64,000 bases of DNA from Comamonas sp. GB3 AK4-5 (GCF_041320665.1 NZ_CP166730.1:4464001-4528000); one strand, 5' to 3'. Positions 8,601 to 18,542 are shown, numbered from the stretch's first letter. Program-made: numbers and translations. Notes: generated from the letters alone by a model not told the origin.

Positions 8601-10253
8601 TCAATCCCGCACAAACGAGACGGGGAAGCTGTACTCGTACAGCGGCACATTCGCCAGCGCCTGGCGGGCATGGGCCTCGGGGTTGCGGGCCACCGTCCAG
8701 CTTTTACCAATGCGGGCCGTGGCACGCTGGCCGCGCTCGTAGCGACTCCAGTCCTTGACGCCGCTGACCGAGGAGTTGGGGTTGCCGGTGCGGGCAAACT
8801 GCCCCCAGATGGCGCCGATGCGGTCACGCACCTGCAACTGGTCGGGGCTGTCCTGCACCAGGGCGCGTGCTGCATCCAGCGTGCCGAAAATGAAGGGCAC
8901 CTCCGCAGTGTGGGCCGCGCCCAATACACCGCCGCGCGCAGGCGATGCCCATTCGAACGCATAGGCATGCACGGGTGCAGCGCCCAGGTCGGCTTGCCGG
9001 TCGGCAAACGCCAGTGTCGGCAGCTTGTAGTTGTAGTCGCTGGCCAGCGCAATCAGGCGCTGCGATGGCGTACTGCCCGGGTACTGCGCCGCGTAGCTTT
9101 GCAGCAGCTCACGGGTGGCGGGAGCGGAAAGGCGCAGAAACTTCTGCACCCGCGCCTGCAACTGCGCGTCGCTGATGGTGAAGTTGGCCGGGTTGCCCGC
9201 CAGGAAGAAGGTGGCTTCCTGCTGGGCATAGCCCACCAGCACCGGCACGTCGGAGGCCAGGCGCGTGGCGCGCGGATCATAGGGCTCTTCGTGGAACACC
9301 ACGTGGTCCAGGGTGGGACGGAACTCGCTCACGCCACCGGTTTGGCCCAGCAGCTTGCTGTAGGCCACCACGATCTGCGCAACTGGCAGTTGGTGGATGC
9401 GCCCCGCAGTGCTGCGGTCCAGCCCCAGCTCGCGCAACAGGGCGTGGGTAGCCTGCCGGGCTTTTTCCTGACTGCCCAGACGCCACAGTCCCGAGCCGCT
9501 TTGCACAATGGCCTTGTGGAACAGCCCCTTGGCTGCCGGCGCGCCCAGCAACGCCGTGACCTTGGCCGCACCACCGGACTGGCCAAAGATCGTGACATTG
9601 CCCGCATCGCCGCCAAACTGGGCAATGTGGTCGCGCACCCAGCGCAGAGCTTCCACCTGGTCCAGTACACCCAGGTTGGCCGACTCCGCTGCAAAACCGG
9701 GCGCATGCTCACCCACGTACAGGGAGCCAAACACATTCAGACGGTGGTTGATGGAGACCACCACCACGTCCTGGCTCTGCGCCAGGTGGCTGCCGTCAAA
9801 GCCCGGCGAAGTGCCGGCGCCCGTGGCAAAGCCGCCGCCGTGCAGCCACAGCAGCACCGGGCGCTTCTTGCCATCCAGCGCAGGGGTGTAGACCGCCAGC
9901 GACAGGCAATCTTCGCTGGCCTCGATGTCCGACCAGTACCAGGCAAATTCCGGCACGGATGCGCCCTTGGGCTGCGGGGCGCTGGCACCGTGCTGGGTGG
10001 CATCCAGCACGCCGGCCCAGGCCTTTTTGGTCACGGGTGGCTGAAAGCGGTTGGCGCCACCAGTGCTCTCGCCATAGGGGATGCCCTTGAAGGCAAAGCC
10101 CTTGCCGGTACGCAGACCACGCAGCTTGCCCACGGCGGTTTCCACCACCGGGGTTTGGCCGGCCGTTGTGCTGGCGCAGGCCACCAGACCACCTGGCAGG
10201 CTGATCACGGCACCGGCCTTCAGGCCCGACACCAAAAATTCACGCTTATTCAT
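8601..10253 (-). CDS. type B carboxylesterase, probable lipoprotein
   Basis: This 550-residue alpha/beta hydrolase belongs to the carboxylesterase type B family. It shows the oxyanion motif HGGGF (138-142), the early EDCLSL motif, and the nucleophile elbow FGQSGGA (Ser226). A hydrophobic leader ends in LVAC (23-26), a lipobox, so the protein is probably exported and lipid-anchored. The ATG at 10253 is chosen for the MNKREFLVSG leader. A GTG three codons upstream (10262) has a better-spaced GAGGA site and is an equally possible start. The substrate is unknown; such enzymes hydrolyse short-chain esters. Confidence 0.9.
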   Translation of the reverse strand: MNKREFLVSGLKAGAVISLPGGLVACASTTAGQTPVVETAVGKLRGLRTGKGFAFKGIPYGESTGGANRFQPPVTKKAWAGVLDATQHGASAPQPKGASVPEFAWYWSDIEASEDCLSLAVYTPALDGKKRPVLLWLHGGGFATGAGTSPGFDGSHLAQSQDVVVVSINHRLNVFGSLYVGEHAPGFAAESANLGVLDQVEALRWVRDHIAQFGGDAGNVTIFGQSGGAAKVTALLGAPAAKGLFHKAIVQSGSGLWRLGSQEKARQATHALLRELGLDRSTAGRIHQLPVAQIVVAYSKLLGQTGGVSEFRPTLDHVVFHEEPYDPRATRLASDVPVLVGYAQQEATFFLAGNPANFTISDAQLQARVQKFLRLSAPATRELLQSYAAQYPGSTPSQRLIALASDYNYKLPTLAFADRQADLGAAPVHAYAFEWASPARGGVLGAAHTAEVPFIFGTLDAARALVQDSPDQLQVRDRIGAIWGQFARTGNPNSSVSGVKDWSRYERGQRATARIGKSWTVARNPEAHARQALANVPLYEYSFPVSFVRD

Positions 10254-10438
10254 CTTGCTCACTGGCTCTTCCTCGTCGCTGCCGGGTGCGGGGGTTGCAT
10301 CCGGCCAGGCGAGGGACTCTAGGCGCGGAGGGCCGCAGCACCAACGAAGATTTGCGCATGAGCTCAGATACAAAATGCACAAGAGCGGCAAGTCGCAAGG
10401 GCGCAAGGCACCAGCCCGCCCGGTCTAGGCGGGCAGGC

Positions 10439-11863
10439 CTATCGCGCTGTGTCGCCCGGTGCGCGCTGCTCTGCCAGCAGGTGCATCACCAGCCGCACCG
10501 TGTCGGCCAATTGCTGCGCGGGCCGCACGAATGGCAGGCGCAGGTGCTCGCCATAGCTTTCACTCACCGAGTAGCCGGGCCCCACCGTCAGCAGCACACC
10601 CTGCCGGGCAGCAGCTTCGCTCAGCGCCACCATGTCCGCGCCGGGAATGTGAATCCACAGTGCCGTTCCCCCGTCGGGTGTGGTCCAGCGCCAGTCCACC
10701 CCGCCCTCGCTGCGCAGCAATTGTTCGGCGTGCTGCAGATGGTGCTGAATCTGCGCCAGGCGCTGCGCACGCGCCTCGTGCAGGGACTCGAACAGCTCCA
10801 CGGCAATGCTCTGGTCAAAGCGTGACGATCCCAGGTCGTTCACCGCTTTCATGCTGGCCAGGCGCTGCAGCAGTGCCGGATCGGCCCGCACCCAGCCCAC
10901 CCGCAGGCCACCCCAAAACAGCTTGGACATGGTGCCGATAGTGGCCACGCGGTGGGGCTCGCACAGGGCCGCCAGCGGGCGTGGCTGCCGGCTCGGGTCC
11001 ACATGCAGCTCGCTTTGCGAGCCATCCTCCACCAGCAGCACATCGTGCTGGCGCAGCAGCGCCACCAGGCGCTGGCGGGCAGCCTCGTCCATGGTGCGGC
11101 CCGTGGGGTTCTGGCATTCGGCAAACAGGTACACCAGCCGGGGGCGCTGCTGCAGTTGCTGCTCCAGCGCCGGCCAGTCCAGGCCCTGTGCCGTGACGGC
11201 CACGCCCAACAGCCTGGCATTGCGCCGGCGAAAGGCTTCCAGCGAACCTCGGTAGCAGGGGTCTTCCACCACCACGGCGTCCGCCGCATCGAGCAGCGCA
11301 TTGGCCAGCAGCCACACGGCCTGCTGGGCACCGCTGGTGATCAGGATCTGCTCGGCCCGCGTCGGCAGCCCAAGGTCGTTGTAGTAGCGCGCCACCACCG
11401 CACGCAGCTCTGGCAGGCCGTAGGCGTCATAGCCCAGGCCGCTCACGATGCGCGCCAGATCGGCACCCTGCAAGCCTGAGAGCAGGCGCGCCAGCGTAGG
11501 CGATGCGGGCAGCGCACCGCTGCTCATGTCCAGCTGCTGCGGCAGGGCCGAGACCTCGCCCACCAGCCGCGTGTGCACGGCGCCCGGTGAGTTCGACGAG
11601 GCTACGATGCGATAGCCACTACCTTGCTGGCTGGCGACCAATTGCGCATCGCGCAGCAGGCCATAGGCCGCCACCACGGTGCCACGACTCAGCCCCAGCG
11701 CACCGGCCAATGCGCGCTCGGACGGCAGCAGCGCCCCCACCGGCAGCTCGCGCGCGGCCACCAGACGCCCCAGAGCACTGCCCAGTTGCTGTGGCAAGGT
11801 GCCGGGTAGGCTCTGCCAGCCCGCAATCAGGCGGCTGATGCGCGCCACGGCAATGCGTTTCAC
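10439..11863 (-). CDS. MocR/PdxR-type regulator: GntR wHTH fused to class I aminotransferase domain
   Basis: The N-terminal winged helix-turn-helix (about residues 15-85, with [22 protein letters not shown]) is joined to a fold-type I aminotransferase-like domain of ~370 residues. The PLP-lysine region is [14 protein letters not shown]. Members bind PLP and an amino-compound effector and control a neighbouring operon. The start is uncertain: a GTG at 11863 is used here because the longer frame would run through the palindrome at 11874-11895. A second GTG lies at 11848. It is divergent from the Tm-1-like operon, its most likely target. Confidence 0.88.
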   Translation of the reverse strand: MKRIAVARISRLIAGWQSLPGTLPQQLGSALGRLVAARELPVGALLPSERALAGALGLSRGTVVAAYGLLRDAQLVASQQGSGYRIVASSNSPGAVHTRLVGEVSALPQQLDMSSGALPASPTLARLLSGLQGADLARIVSGLGYDAYGLPELRAVVARYYNDLGLPTRAEQILITSGAQQAVWLLANALLDAADAVVVEDPCYRGSLEAFRRRNARLLGVAVTAQGLDWPALEQQLQQRPRLVYLFAECQNPTGRTMDEAARQRLVALLRQHDVLLVEDGSQSELHVDPSRQPRPLAALCEPHRVATIGTMSKLFWGGLRVGWVRADPALLQRLASMKAVNDLGSSRFDQSIAVELFESLHEARAQRLAQIQHHLQHAEQLLRSEGGVDWRWTTPDGGTALWIHIPGADMVALSEAAARQGVLLTVGPGYSVSESYGEHLRLPFVRPAQQLADTVRLVMHLLAEQRAPGDTAR

Positions 11864-11873
11864 AGGGGTTTTG

Positions 11874-11895
11874 GTCCAGTTTCCATCAACTGGAC
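11874..11895. promoter_or_regulatory. palindromic operator candidate for the MocR regulator
   Basis: Two perfect inverted 8-mers, GTCCAGTT and AACTGGAC, are separated by 6 bp in the 110-bp gap between the regulator and the Tm-1-like operon. The position and symmetry suit autoregulation plus control of the operon. Confidence 0.6.
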
Positions 11896-11973
11896 TTTGC
11901 CACGACCCGTGGCTTGCGGCAACTTCGGCAGGGTGCGGCCTGGACTGCACCACCACTGAGGAGACACCAACCC

Positions 11974-13179
11974 ATGAGCACGGAAAAAACGGTTTACGTC
12001 GTCGGCTGCTGCGACACCAAGGAAACAGAGCTGGCCTATGTGGCCACGCGCATTCGCCAGCAGGGCCTGCGGGTGCAGGTGGTCGATGTGTCCACGCACC
12101 AGCCTTCGACCATGGCCGATATCGACGCCCGCCAGGTTGCGGCCTGCCACCCCGGTGGGGCCGATGCCGTCTTCACCGGCGACCGCGGCACGGCCGTGGC
12201 CGCCATGGGCGACGCCTTCGAACACTTCATGCGCGCCCGCAGCGATGTGGCCGGCGTGATCGGCCTGGGCGGCTCGGGCGGCACCTCCATCGTCACCCAG
12301 GGCATGCGCACGCTGCCGGTGGGTACCCCACGCCTGATGGTCTCCACCGTCGCTGCCGGCAATGTGAGCAGCTATGTCGGCCCGAACGACATTGCGATGG
12401 TCAACTCCATCACCGACATCGCGGGCCTCAACAGCATCTCGCGCGTGGTGCTCTCCAACGCGGCCAATGCCATGGCCGGCATGGCGCGCGGCGAGCGTGA
12501 CCAAACGCAAGACGACAAGCCCGCCATCGGCCTGACCATGTTCGGCGTGACCACGCCCTGCATCACCGAGATCTCCGCGCAGCTGCAGGACCGCTATGAA
12601 TGCATGGTGTTCCACGCCACCGGCATCGGCGGGCAATCGATGGAAAAGCTGGCCGCCAGCGGATTTTTTCAGGGTGTACTGGACATCACCACCACCGAGG
12701 TCTGCGACCTGCTGTTCGGCGGTGTGCTGCCCGCCACGCAGGACCGCTTCGGCTTTCTGGCCGAGCGCGCCCTGCCCTATGTGGGCTCCTGCGGCGCGCT
12801 GGACATGGTGAACTTCGGCGCCAAGGACAGCGTGCCCGCGCACTACCGCGAGCGCAATCTCTATGTGCACAACCCGCAGATCACGCTGATGCGCACCACG
12901 CGCGAGGAAAACATCGCCATGGGCCGCTGGATTGGCGAGCGCCTGAACCGCGCCATAGGGCCGGTGCGCTTTCTGCTGCCCGAGGGCGGCGTGTCCGTGC
13001 TGGACGCCCCGGGCATGCCGTTTCACGATCCCGAGGCCGATGCGGCCCTGTTCCAGGCCATTGAAGACACGGTGCAGCAGACCGCTCTGCGCCAAATCAT
13101 CCGCGTGCCCCACGCCATCAATTCGCCCGAGTTTGCGGCGCTGGCGGTGCAGCACTTTCACGACATCACCCAAGGCTAA
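11974..13179 (+). CDS. Tm-1-like ATP-binding protein (UPF0261 family)
   Basis: This 401-residue protein has the conserved N-terminal [12 protein letters not shown] segment and the glycine-rich block [15 protein letters not shown], followed by [17 protein letters not shown]. These mark the UPF0261 family, homologous to the N-terminal half of the tomato Tm-1 viral-resistance protein. The biochemical function is unknown. The ATG at 11974 follows a GAGGAG site; a longer frame upstream overlaps the intergenic palindrome region and is not used. The next gene starts 6 bp after the stop and encodes the partner equivalent to the C-terminal half of Tm-1, so the two are probably one functional unit. Confidence 0.9.
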   Translation: MSTEKTVYVVGCCDTKETELAYVATRIRQQGLRVQVVDVSTHQPSTMADIDARQVAACHPGGADAVFTGDRGTAVAAMGDAFEHFMRARSDVAGVIGLGGSGGTSIVTQGMRTLPVGTPRLMVSTVAAGNVSSYVGPNDIAMVNSITDIAGLNSISRVVLSNAANAMAGMARGERDQTQDDKPAIGLTMFGVTTPCITEISAQLQDRYECMVFHATGIGGQSMEKLAASGFFQGVLDITTTEVCDLLFGGVLPATQDRFGFLAERALPYVGSCGALDMVNFGAKDSVPAHYRERNLYVHNPQITLMRTTREENIAMGRWIGERLNRAIGPVRFLLPEGGVSVLDAPGMPFHDPEADAALFQAIEDTVQQTALRQIIRVPHAINSPEFAALAVQHFHDITQG

Positions 13180-13185
13180 ATTTCC

Positions 13186-14019
13186 ATGAGCATCGAACGC
13201 AGCGCCATCCTGGCGAAATTCCGTGAACAGATCCGCGCCGGCCGCCCCATCATTGGCGGCGGCGCCGGCACCGGCCTGTCGGCCAAGTGCGAAGAGGCCG
13301 GCGACATCGACCTCATCGTCATCTACAACTCGGGCCGCTACCGCATGGCCGGCCGGGGCTCGCTGGCCGGCCTGCTGGCCTATGGCAACGCCAACGACAT
13401 CGTGGTGGAGATGGCGCGCGAGGTCCTGCCCGTGGTCAAGCACACGCCGGTGCTGGCCGGCGTGAATGGCACCGACCCTTTCTGCAGCTTTGGCCCCTTC
13501 CTCGACCAACTGAAGGCCCTGGGTTTTTCCGGCATCCAGAACTTCCCCACCGTGGGTTTGATCGATGGCAAGTTCCGCGCCAACCTGGAAGAGACCGGCA
13601 TGGGCTATGCGCTTGAAGTGGACCTGGTGCGCCTGGCCCGCGCCAAGGACATGCTGACCACGCCCTATGTCTTCAACGTGCAGGATGCCCGCGCCATGGC
13701 AGCCGCCGGCGCCGACATCATCGTGGCCCATATGGGGCTGACCACGGGCGGCAGCATTGGTGCCGACACCGCGCTGACGCTGGCCGATTGCGTGGGCGAG
13801 ATCAACGCCATCGCCGCTGCGGCCCGCGAGGTCAACCCCGAGGTGCTGGTGCTCTGCCACGGCGGCCCCATTGCCCAGCCGGAGGATGCGCGCTTCATCC
13901 TGGCGCATTGCCCCGGCTGCAACGGTTTTTACGGCGCCTCCAGCATGGAACGCCTGCCGGTGGAGACCGCTCTGGTCGAGCAAACCCGTGCCTTCAAACA
14001 GCTTTCCCTCACTGCCTGA
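13186..14019 (+). CDS. phosphoenolpyruvate hydrolase-like TIM-barrel protein
   Basis: This 277-residue protein has the family signature [20 protein letters not shown], followed by [18 protein letters not shown] and, late, LCHGGPI. It belongs to the PEP-hydrolase/mutase-like TIM-barrel family, which corresponds to the C-terminal half of plant Tm-1. In bacteria and fungi it regularly accompanies UPF0261 proteins. The substrate is not known and the name does not prove PEP hydrolysis. It is co-transcribed, with 6 bp to the gene before and 37 bp to the SRPBCC gene after. Confidence 0.9.
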   Translation: MSIERSAILAKFREQIRAGRPIIGGGAGTGLSAKCEEAGDIDLIVIYNSGRYRMAGRGSLAGLLAYGNANDIVVEMAREVLPVVKHTPVLAGVNGTDPFCSFGPFLDQLKALGFSGIQNFPTVGLIDGKFRANLEETGMGYALEVDLVRLARAKDMLTTPYVFNVQDARAMAAAGADIIVAHMGLTTGGSIGADTALTLADCVGEINAIAAAAREVNPEVLVLCHGGPIAQPEDARFILAHCPGCNGFYGASSMERLPVETALVEQTRAFKQLSLTA

Positions 14020-14056
14020 CGGCATCCCCCAAAGCAACGACAAGGAGACAAAAACC

Positions 14057-14491
14057 ATGGCCAAAGCCTATGCCAGCGCGATCATTCCAGCCCCCATCGA
14101 AAAGGTCTGGCGCACGGTGCGCGACTTCAACGGCCTGCCGGGCTGGCACCCCGGCATTGCGCGCAGCGAGATCGAGGATGGCCGCGCCGCCGATGCGGTG
14201 GGCTGCGTGCGCTCCTTTTACCTCCAGGACGGCACCCATGTGCGCGAGCAGCTGGTGGCGCTGGACGATGTGCAGCACCAGCTCAGCTATGTGTTCGCCA
14301 CGCCCGCCTTCCCAGTGCGGAACTACCTGGCCTGGATGCGGCTGAGCCCGGTCACCGCCACGGGCGCCACCTTTGCCGAATGGTGTGCCACCTTTGACGA
14401 AGCGCCCGAAGACGCAGGCAAGTACGAGGCCATCGTGGCCCAGCATGTGTTTGCCCCGGGCTGGCAGGCACTGGCTGCCCAACTGGGCTGA
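14057..14491 (+). CDS. SRPBCC-family ligand-binding protein
   Basis: This 144-residue START/polyketide-cyclase-like protein shows the typical opening ASAIIPAPIEKVWRTVRDF and GLPGWHPGI, predicting a hydrophobic ligand pocket. The ATG at 14057 has an AAGGAGA site upstream; a longer in-frame extension overlaps the previous gene and is rejected. Its position as third gene of the Tm-1-like operon suggests it binds a substrate or product of the two upstream proteins. Confidence 0.88.
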   Translation: MAKAYASAIIPAPIEKVWRTVRDFNGLPGWHPGIARSEIEDGRAADAVGCVRSFYLQDGTHVREQLVALDDVQHQLSYVFATPAFPVRNYLAWMRLSPVTATGATFAEWCATFDEAPEDAGKYEAIVAQHVFAPGWQALAAQLG

Positions 14492-14545
14492 GCGCGGCGG
14501 GGCGGCGCCCACATCCACCGGCCCTGCAGCACGCCTTGCACTCCC

Positions 14546-15265
14546 TCAGCGCAGCCAGGCGGGAGAGAGCAAGCGCAGGCCGATGGACACCCAGTGCCCG
14601 CCACCGCCCACGCGGTTGCCATAGGTGGTGTCAACCTGCACGCGGTCAGGCACCACCCAGTGGCGCACGCCTACCTGGTAGAGCGGCTGGTCGCTACCGC
14701 GCCCAAAGGTCTCGGCCACCAGCCAGGAACGGGCGCCCAACTGGGTCTCGCAGCCCAGACCCCAGGTGAAGCGATGGGCACGCGACTCCTGCTCCCGGGC
14801 CCAGCCCAGATTGGCATGCACCACCACCCGGTCCTCCAGCAGCGAGCGGCTGATGGGGGCATAGGCATACCATTCGCGCCCTCTGCCGGCCTGCGGGTCC
14901 TGCACCGTCCCCACCACGACACCCCACCCCCAGTCATTGGGCTGCAGCGTGCGCATCAACGTCTTGGCCTGCAGCACGCGGGCCGCAAGATGGGTCGATC
15001 CTTCTGCGTTGCGCACCGCGCCCCCGGCCGTCAACTCCAGATTGCCGGTGACATTGCAGCCCGGCAAGGCCCAGGCCTCGGTACGGCCCTGCTCCCGGCG
15101 CACCCAGCTCTCGACCTGGCAGGCATAGGGGTCCACCAAGCGGGCATCGTCGGTCACCATGGGCCGCGCCGCATGGGCATTCTGCGTACACACCAGTGCA
15201 GCGCCCACGCAGGCTGCGGCCCGGGCCGCGTAGCCTGCAAAGCGGGGCACATTCAAAACAAGCAT
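14546..15265 (-). CDS. exported protein of unknown function
   Basis: This 239-residue protein has a clear signal peptide ending at QNAHAARP (about residue 33). The start at 15265 is chosen because AGGAG lies 9 bases upstream and the signal peptide begins there. The mature part has alternating polar/aromatic strands (for example GWGVVVGTVQ, VVVHANLGWA, WVSIGLRLL near the C-terminus), which suggests a small outer-membrane beta-barrel or a periplasmic beta protein. I do not recognise the family with certainty. It is convergent with the SRPBCC gene. Confidence 0.75.
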   Translation of the reverse strand: MLVLNVPRFAGYAARAAACVGAALVCTQNAHAARPMVTDDARLVDPYACQVESWVRREQGRTEAWALPGCNVTGNLELTAGGAVRNAEGSTHLAARVLQAKTLMRTLQPNDWGWGVVVGTVQDPQAGRGREWYAYAPISRSLLEDRVVVHANLGWAREQESRAHRFTWGLGCETQLGARSWLVAETFGRGSDQPLYQVGVRHWVVPDRVQVDTTYGNRVGGGGHWVSIGLRLLSPAWLR

Positions 15266-15417
15266 CCGTCCAATTCTCCTGTGCAGGTGGGGGAAGTCGC
15301 CTCCCCAGCTCGCCCCGATGGCATGGCCTGCACTGACTGCAAACCCCGAAATGTAGCGGCGAAACATGACAAATCACCCAGGGAGACATCTCTACAAAAA
15401 ACATAGCTGCTTGTGAA

Positions 15418-15462
15418 GTAAAAAAGCCAACTTCAGTACCCAAACAGTCTGAAGTTGGCTTT
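15418..15462 (-). terminator. intrinsic terminator for slt (possibly bidirectional)
   Basis: An 11-bp stem (GCCAACTTCAG / CTGAAGTTGGC) has a 12-base loop and a run of T on the minus strand after the hairpin. It lies about 60 bp past the slt stop. Confidence 0.85.
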
Positions 15463-15524
15463 CCGACGGCATAAGCCGCTCACTTTTCATGCAGCGCCAG
15501 CGATACGCCGGTACCGCCGAGGCT

Positions 15525-17513
15525 TCACGGCAGATCGGCGTTTTCCACCGCGGCCTCCACCGGCTTGGGGCCCACGGTGCCCAGGCGGCTGCGCAGGCTT
15601 TGCGGCTGGCCGGTGATCAGGGCGGCGTAGTTGGTGGTGTTGGCCAGTACCTTCTTGACGTAGTCGCGGGTTTCGGTGAAGGGCACGTTCTCGGCCCAGA
15701 TGGCGCCATCCAGCTCCGGGCCGTTGCGCCAGCTGCGCGGGCGGCCGGGACCGGCGTTATAGCCGGCCGCAGCCAGGGCCATGGAGCCCTGGAAGTCGTC
15801 CAGCGCCAGCTTGAGATAGGCCGTGCCGATGGTGATGTTCACCTCACGGTCGTTGATCATGCCGGGCGTGAAATCGGTCATGCCGATCTTGCGCGCCGTC
15901 CACTTGGCCGTGGCCGGCATCACTTGCATCAGACCCGAAGCACCGACATGGGAGCGCGCATCCATGATGAAACGGCTCTCCTGGCGGATCAGGCCGTAGA
16001 CATAGGCCGGCTCCAGGCCTATGCCGCCGGCACGGGCGATCACCGCGTCGTGGAAGGGCATGGGGTAGCGCTGCTGCCAGTCCACAAAGCCACGGGTGCG
16101 CTCGCTGGTGTTGATGCAGCGGTCCCACACCTGGGCGCGGCAGGCGCGGTCGGCCGCAGCGTACAGGGCGCGGTCGCCCATGCCGCCGGGTTCATGCAGA
16201 TTGGTGGCGTAGTTCCACTCCCGCACACCCTCGCTGCGCAGGCCCATGCGAATCGCATACAGCGCCCGTGTCAGGCTGGGGTTCTTCTCGGCTGCGTCTT
16301 TTTCGGCCGCCGTCACCGGCTGGGGTGCGGGCGGCACGGTCACGCGCTGGCCCAGCTCGTCCAGGGCCAGCTGTTCGTAGAAACCGTCCACGCCGGCAAT
16401 GCGCTCGAACAGGGCGCGGGCCTCGTTCTTTTCGCGCTCGGTCACCACGCGGCCGGAGATCAGGGTCTTGCCCTTCCAGTACACCCAGCTGGGGTCGGCC
16501 TGGCCCGCAGCGCTCATGCCATCAATGGCCTTGCGTGCCAGGCTCCAGTTGCCGGCGCGCAGCGCGGCGCGGGTCTTCCAGGCCAGGGCGTCATCGTCCA
16601 GATCGCTGCTGCGCGTGACCTTGTCGAAATAGCCCACGGCGGCAGGGTCGAGCTTGCGCGCGGCCAGCTTGCCGATCACACCCCAGGCCCAGTTGCGTTC
16701 TTCGGTGCGCAGCTGGTTGGCCCAGCGCGCTTCCATCTGCGTAGCGGCCTGGGCCGGGTCGCCTGCGGCCATGCGGATGATGGCCAGCAGCGCCAGCTCG
16801 CGCCGCACATTGCCGCGCGCGTTCTTGCTGGTGCCGGTCAGGTATTTGATGGGCGAGGCAAACACATCGCCCACCTGGGCCAGGGCATCGGGGGCGACAA
16901 TGCCCACCGCTGCGCGCACCTGGGCCTGGCGGTTGAGCTCGGCACCCAAACGGGCACGGCGCCAGATGTCGTCTTCCTTCAGCAGCTTGGCCTCATACAG
17001 CGTGGCAGCCAAGTTGGTGCAGCCGTCGTCATTGGCGCCCTGTGCGTACCACAGGCGCTTGGACTCCTGGGCCGCATCGGCCGGCACCTTGCCCTGCAGC
17101 ACATCGGCGGTGATGGCGTAGCAGCGCACCTCGCGGTCGTCCTGCATGCGGAAGTCGGGGTGCAACTGGGCAAAGCCGGCCCAGTCGCGCTTTTTGCCCA
17201 GCTGCAGCAGCCAGTCGTTGCGCAACCGGTCTTCCTGGTAGGTGCCGCGCCAGCGCTGCAAAAAGGCCTGCACCTCCTCGGGGCTGGCCGTGTCCAGGCG
17301 GGCCTTCAGTTCCCAGTAAGCTGCCCAGGGTTCCAGCAAATGCCCTTGGGCTGCCGGAAGCAATCGGGTGAGCGCTTGCTTGTCGTTTTTTCGGAATGCC
17401 TGCTGCATTTGCAGCAGTGCCTCATCCCCGGCGACCTGGGCAGAACCCAAGGACGGTGCGATGGAAAGCAGGGAGGCCGCGCAAAGCGGTGTCAGAATCT
17501 TCAGCCAATGCAT
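15525..17513 (-). CDS. slt: soluble lytic murein transglycosylase
   Basis: This 662-residue periplasmic enzyme cleaves peptidoglycan glycan strands to 1,6-anhydromuropeptides. It has a signal peptide (residues 1-25, SLGSAQ), a long alpha-superhelical ring domain, and a C-terminal SLT domain (about 495-620). The catalytic Glu is in LIRQESRF, followed by GASGLMQVMPATA and the AAAGYNAGPGR motif. Length and order fit Slt70-like enzymes. It is divergent from the 5-FTHF cyclo-ligase gene, with only 14 bp between start codons, so the two promoters must overlap each other's 5' coding ends. Confidence 0.94.
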   Translation of the reverse strand: MHWLKILTPLCAASLLSIAPSLGSAQVAGDEALLQMQQAFRKNDKQALTRLLPAAQGHLLEPWAAYWELKARLDTASPEEVQAFLQRWRGTYQEDRLRNDWLLQLGKKRDWAGFAQLHPDFRMQDDREVRCYAITADVLQGKVPADAAQESKRLWYAQGANDDGCTNLAATLYEAKLLKEDDIWRRARLGAELNRQAQVRAAVGIVAPDALAQVGDVFASPIKYLTGTSKNARGNVRRELALLAIIRMAAGDPAQAATQMEARWANQLRTEERNWAWGVIGKLAARKLDPAAVGYFDKVTRSSDLDDDALAWKTRAALRAGNWSLARKAIDGMSAAGQADPSWVYWKGKTLISGRVVTEREKNEARALFERIAGVDGFYEQLALDELGQRVTVPPAPQPVTAAEKDAAEKNPSLTRALYAIRMGLRSEGVREWNYATNLHEPGGMGDRALYAAADRACRAQVWDRCINTSERTRGFVDWQQRYPMPFHDAVIARAGGIGLEPAYVYGLIRQESRFIMDARSHVGASGLMQVMPATAKWTARKIGMTDFTPGMINDREVNITIGTAYLKLALDDFQGSMALAAAGYNAGPGRPRSWRNGPELDGAIWAENVPFTETRDYVKKVLANTTNYAALITGQPQSLRSRLGTVGPKPVEAAVENADLP

Positions 17514-17527
17514 GGGGGAATTATGTG

Positions 17528-18118
17528 ATGGACAAAGCAGCCCTACGCCACCAATTGGTGGAGCAACGCCGCAATATGCCTGATCGCCTACAACGCTGCG
17601 ACTTGTTGCAGCAGGTGATGCGCATCTGGCTGGTGGATAGACCCGACGCCGTGATCGGTGCCTACTGGCCCATCAAGGGCGAGTTCGATCCGCTACCTAT
17701 TTTGCACCGCTGGAAGGAAGACGGTGAATTGCTGGACAAGCCCCAGCGCCGCCGCATCGGCCTGCCGGTGATAGACAAGCAGCACAAGACGCTGAGCTTT
17801 CACATCTGGTATCCGGGCTGCCCCATGGAGGAAGACGCCTACGGCATTCCCAAGCCCAAGGACACCGAGGTCATCACCCCCACGCTGCTGTTCGTGCCCT
17901 GCGTGGGCTACAGCGCCGGGGGCTATCGCCTGGGCTATGGCGGCGGCTTCTACGACCGCACGCTGGCCTCGCTGCAGCCCAAGCCCTTCACCGTGGGCCT
18001 GGGTTTTACCGAGGGCTATGTGGATGACTTCGAGCCCGAGGCCCATGACCAGCCGCTGGATGCCATCCTCAACGACAACGGTGTGGTCTGGCCCGTGGCC
18101 GGCCTGCCCAGCCGGTGA
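17528..18118 (+). CDS. fau: 5-formyltetrahydrofolate cyclo-ligase
   Basis: This 196-residue enzyme converts 5-formyl-THF to 5,10-methenyl-THF using ATP, salvaging an inactive folate. The C-terminal signature GYRLGYGGGFYDR is intact, and the N-terminal basic ALRHQLVEQRRN helix fits the family. The ATG at 17528 is preferred; longer upstream frames overlap slt on the other strand. The next small gene begins 4 bp after the stop. Confidence 0.93.
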   Translation: MDKAALRHQLVEQRRNMPDRLQRCDLLQQVMRIWLVDRPDAVIGAYWPIKGEFDPLPILHRWKEDGELLDKPQRRRIGLPVIDKQHKTLSFHIWYPGCPMEEDAYGIPKPKDTEVITPTLLFVPCVGYSAGGYRLGYGGGFYDRTLASLQPKPFTVGLGFTEGYVDDFEPEAHDQPLDAILNDNGVVWPVAGLPSR

Positions 18119-18122
18119 CGCC

Positions 18123-18542
18123 ATGAGCAGCCACACCCACCCGCCTGCGGCCAACGACGCACAGGCCGCCCAGGCGCTGCACACCACCAGCCACCCCGGT
18201 GGCGAGCGTGATTTGTTTTCCGAGCTGGAAGAGGCGCCCGCCCTGCCGCCGCAGATGGCACCCGCACCACAGCGGCCAGCGCCGCCTTCGGAGCAGTCCA
18301 CGGCACACACCGTGGCGCAGCCCGAGCCCCCCTCCCTCTCGTACACCGAAGCCTTGCAGCTGATGGCCCTGGGCCGCGCGCAAGGCCCACAAGCGCTGAC
18401 GCCCGAGCAACACCATGCCATCTGGGATTGCCTGCTGGCACAGCCCGAAAGCCAGGCCTGGCTGGCCACACAGCTGCAGGCACTGCAGGGCGAGTTACAG
18501 GAGCGGGGGTTGGTGCCCTGCCGGGATGGCGAGCCCTGCTGA
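18123..18542 (+). CDS. hypothetical protein, proline-rich N-terminus
   Basis: This 139-residue protein starts 4 bp after the cyclo-ligase stop, so it is probably translated from the same mRNA. Residues 1-70 are rich in Ala, Pro and His and look disordered. Residues ~75-139 form a compact predicted helical segment (TEALQLMALGRAQG to LQGELQERGLVPC). I do not recognise a family. Codon use matches its neighbours. Confidence 0.6.
   Translation: MSSHTHPPAANDAQAAQALHTTSHPGGERDLFSELEEAPALPPQMAPAPQRPAPPSEQSTAHTVAQPEPPSLSYTEALQLMALGRAQGPQALTPEQHHAIWDCLLAQPESQAWLATQLQALQGELQERGLVPCRDGEPC

Noticed and set aside
10407..10438. GC-rich hairpin GCCCGCC/GGCGGGC between carboxylesterase and MocR genes as terminator
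   Set aside because: There is no T run on either strand, so it is not called as an intrinsic terminator.
11860..14064. 734-codon open frame on the minus strand
   Set aside because: It is an antisense shadow of the Tm-1-like operon: composition is His/Gly/Ala/Gln-rich without domain motifs, and the plus-strand genes show clear families and ribosome binding sites.
15489..17528. 679-codon open frame on the plus strand
   Set aside because: It lies entirely opposite slt, which has signal peptide and catalytic motifs; the antisense product is low-complexity and matches no family.
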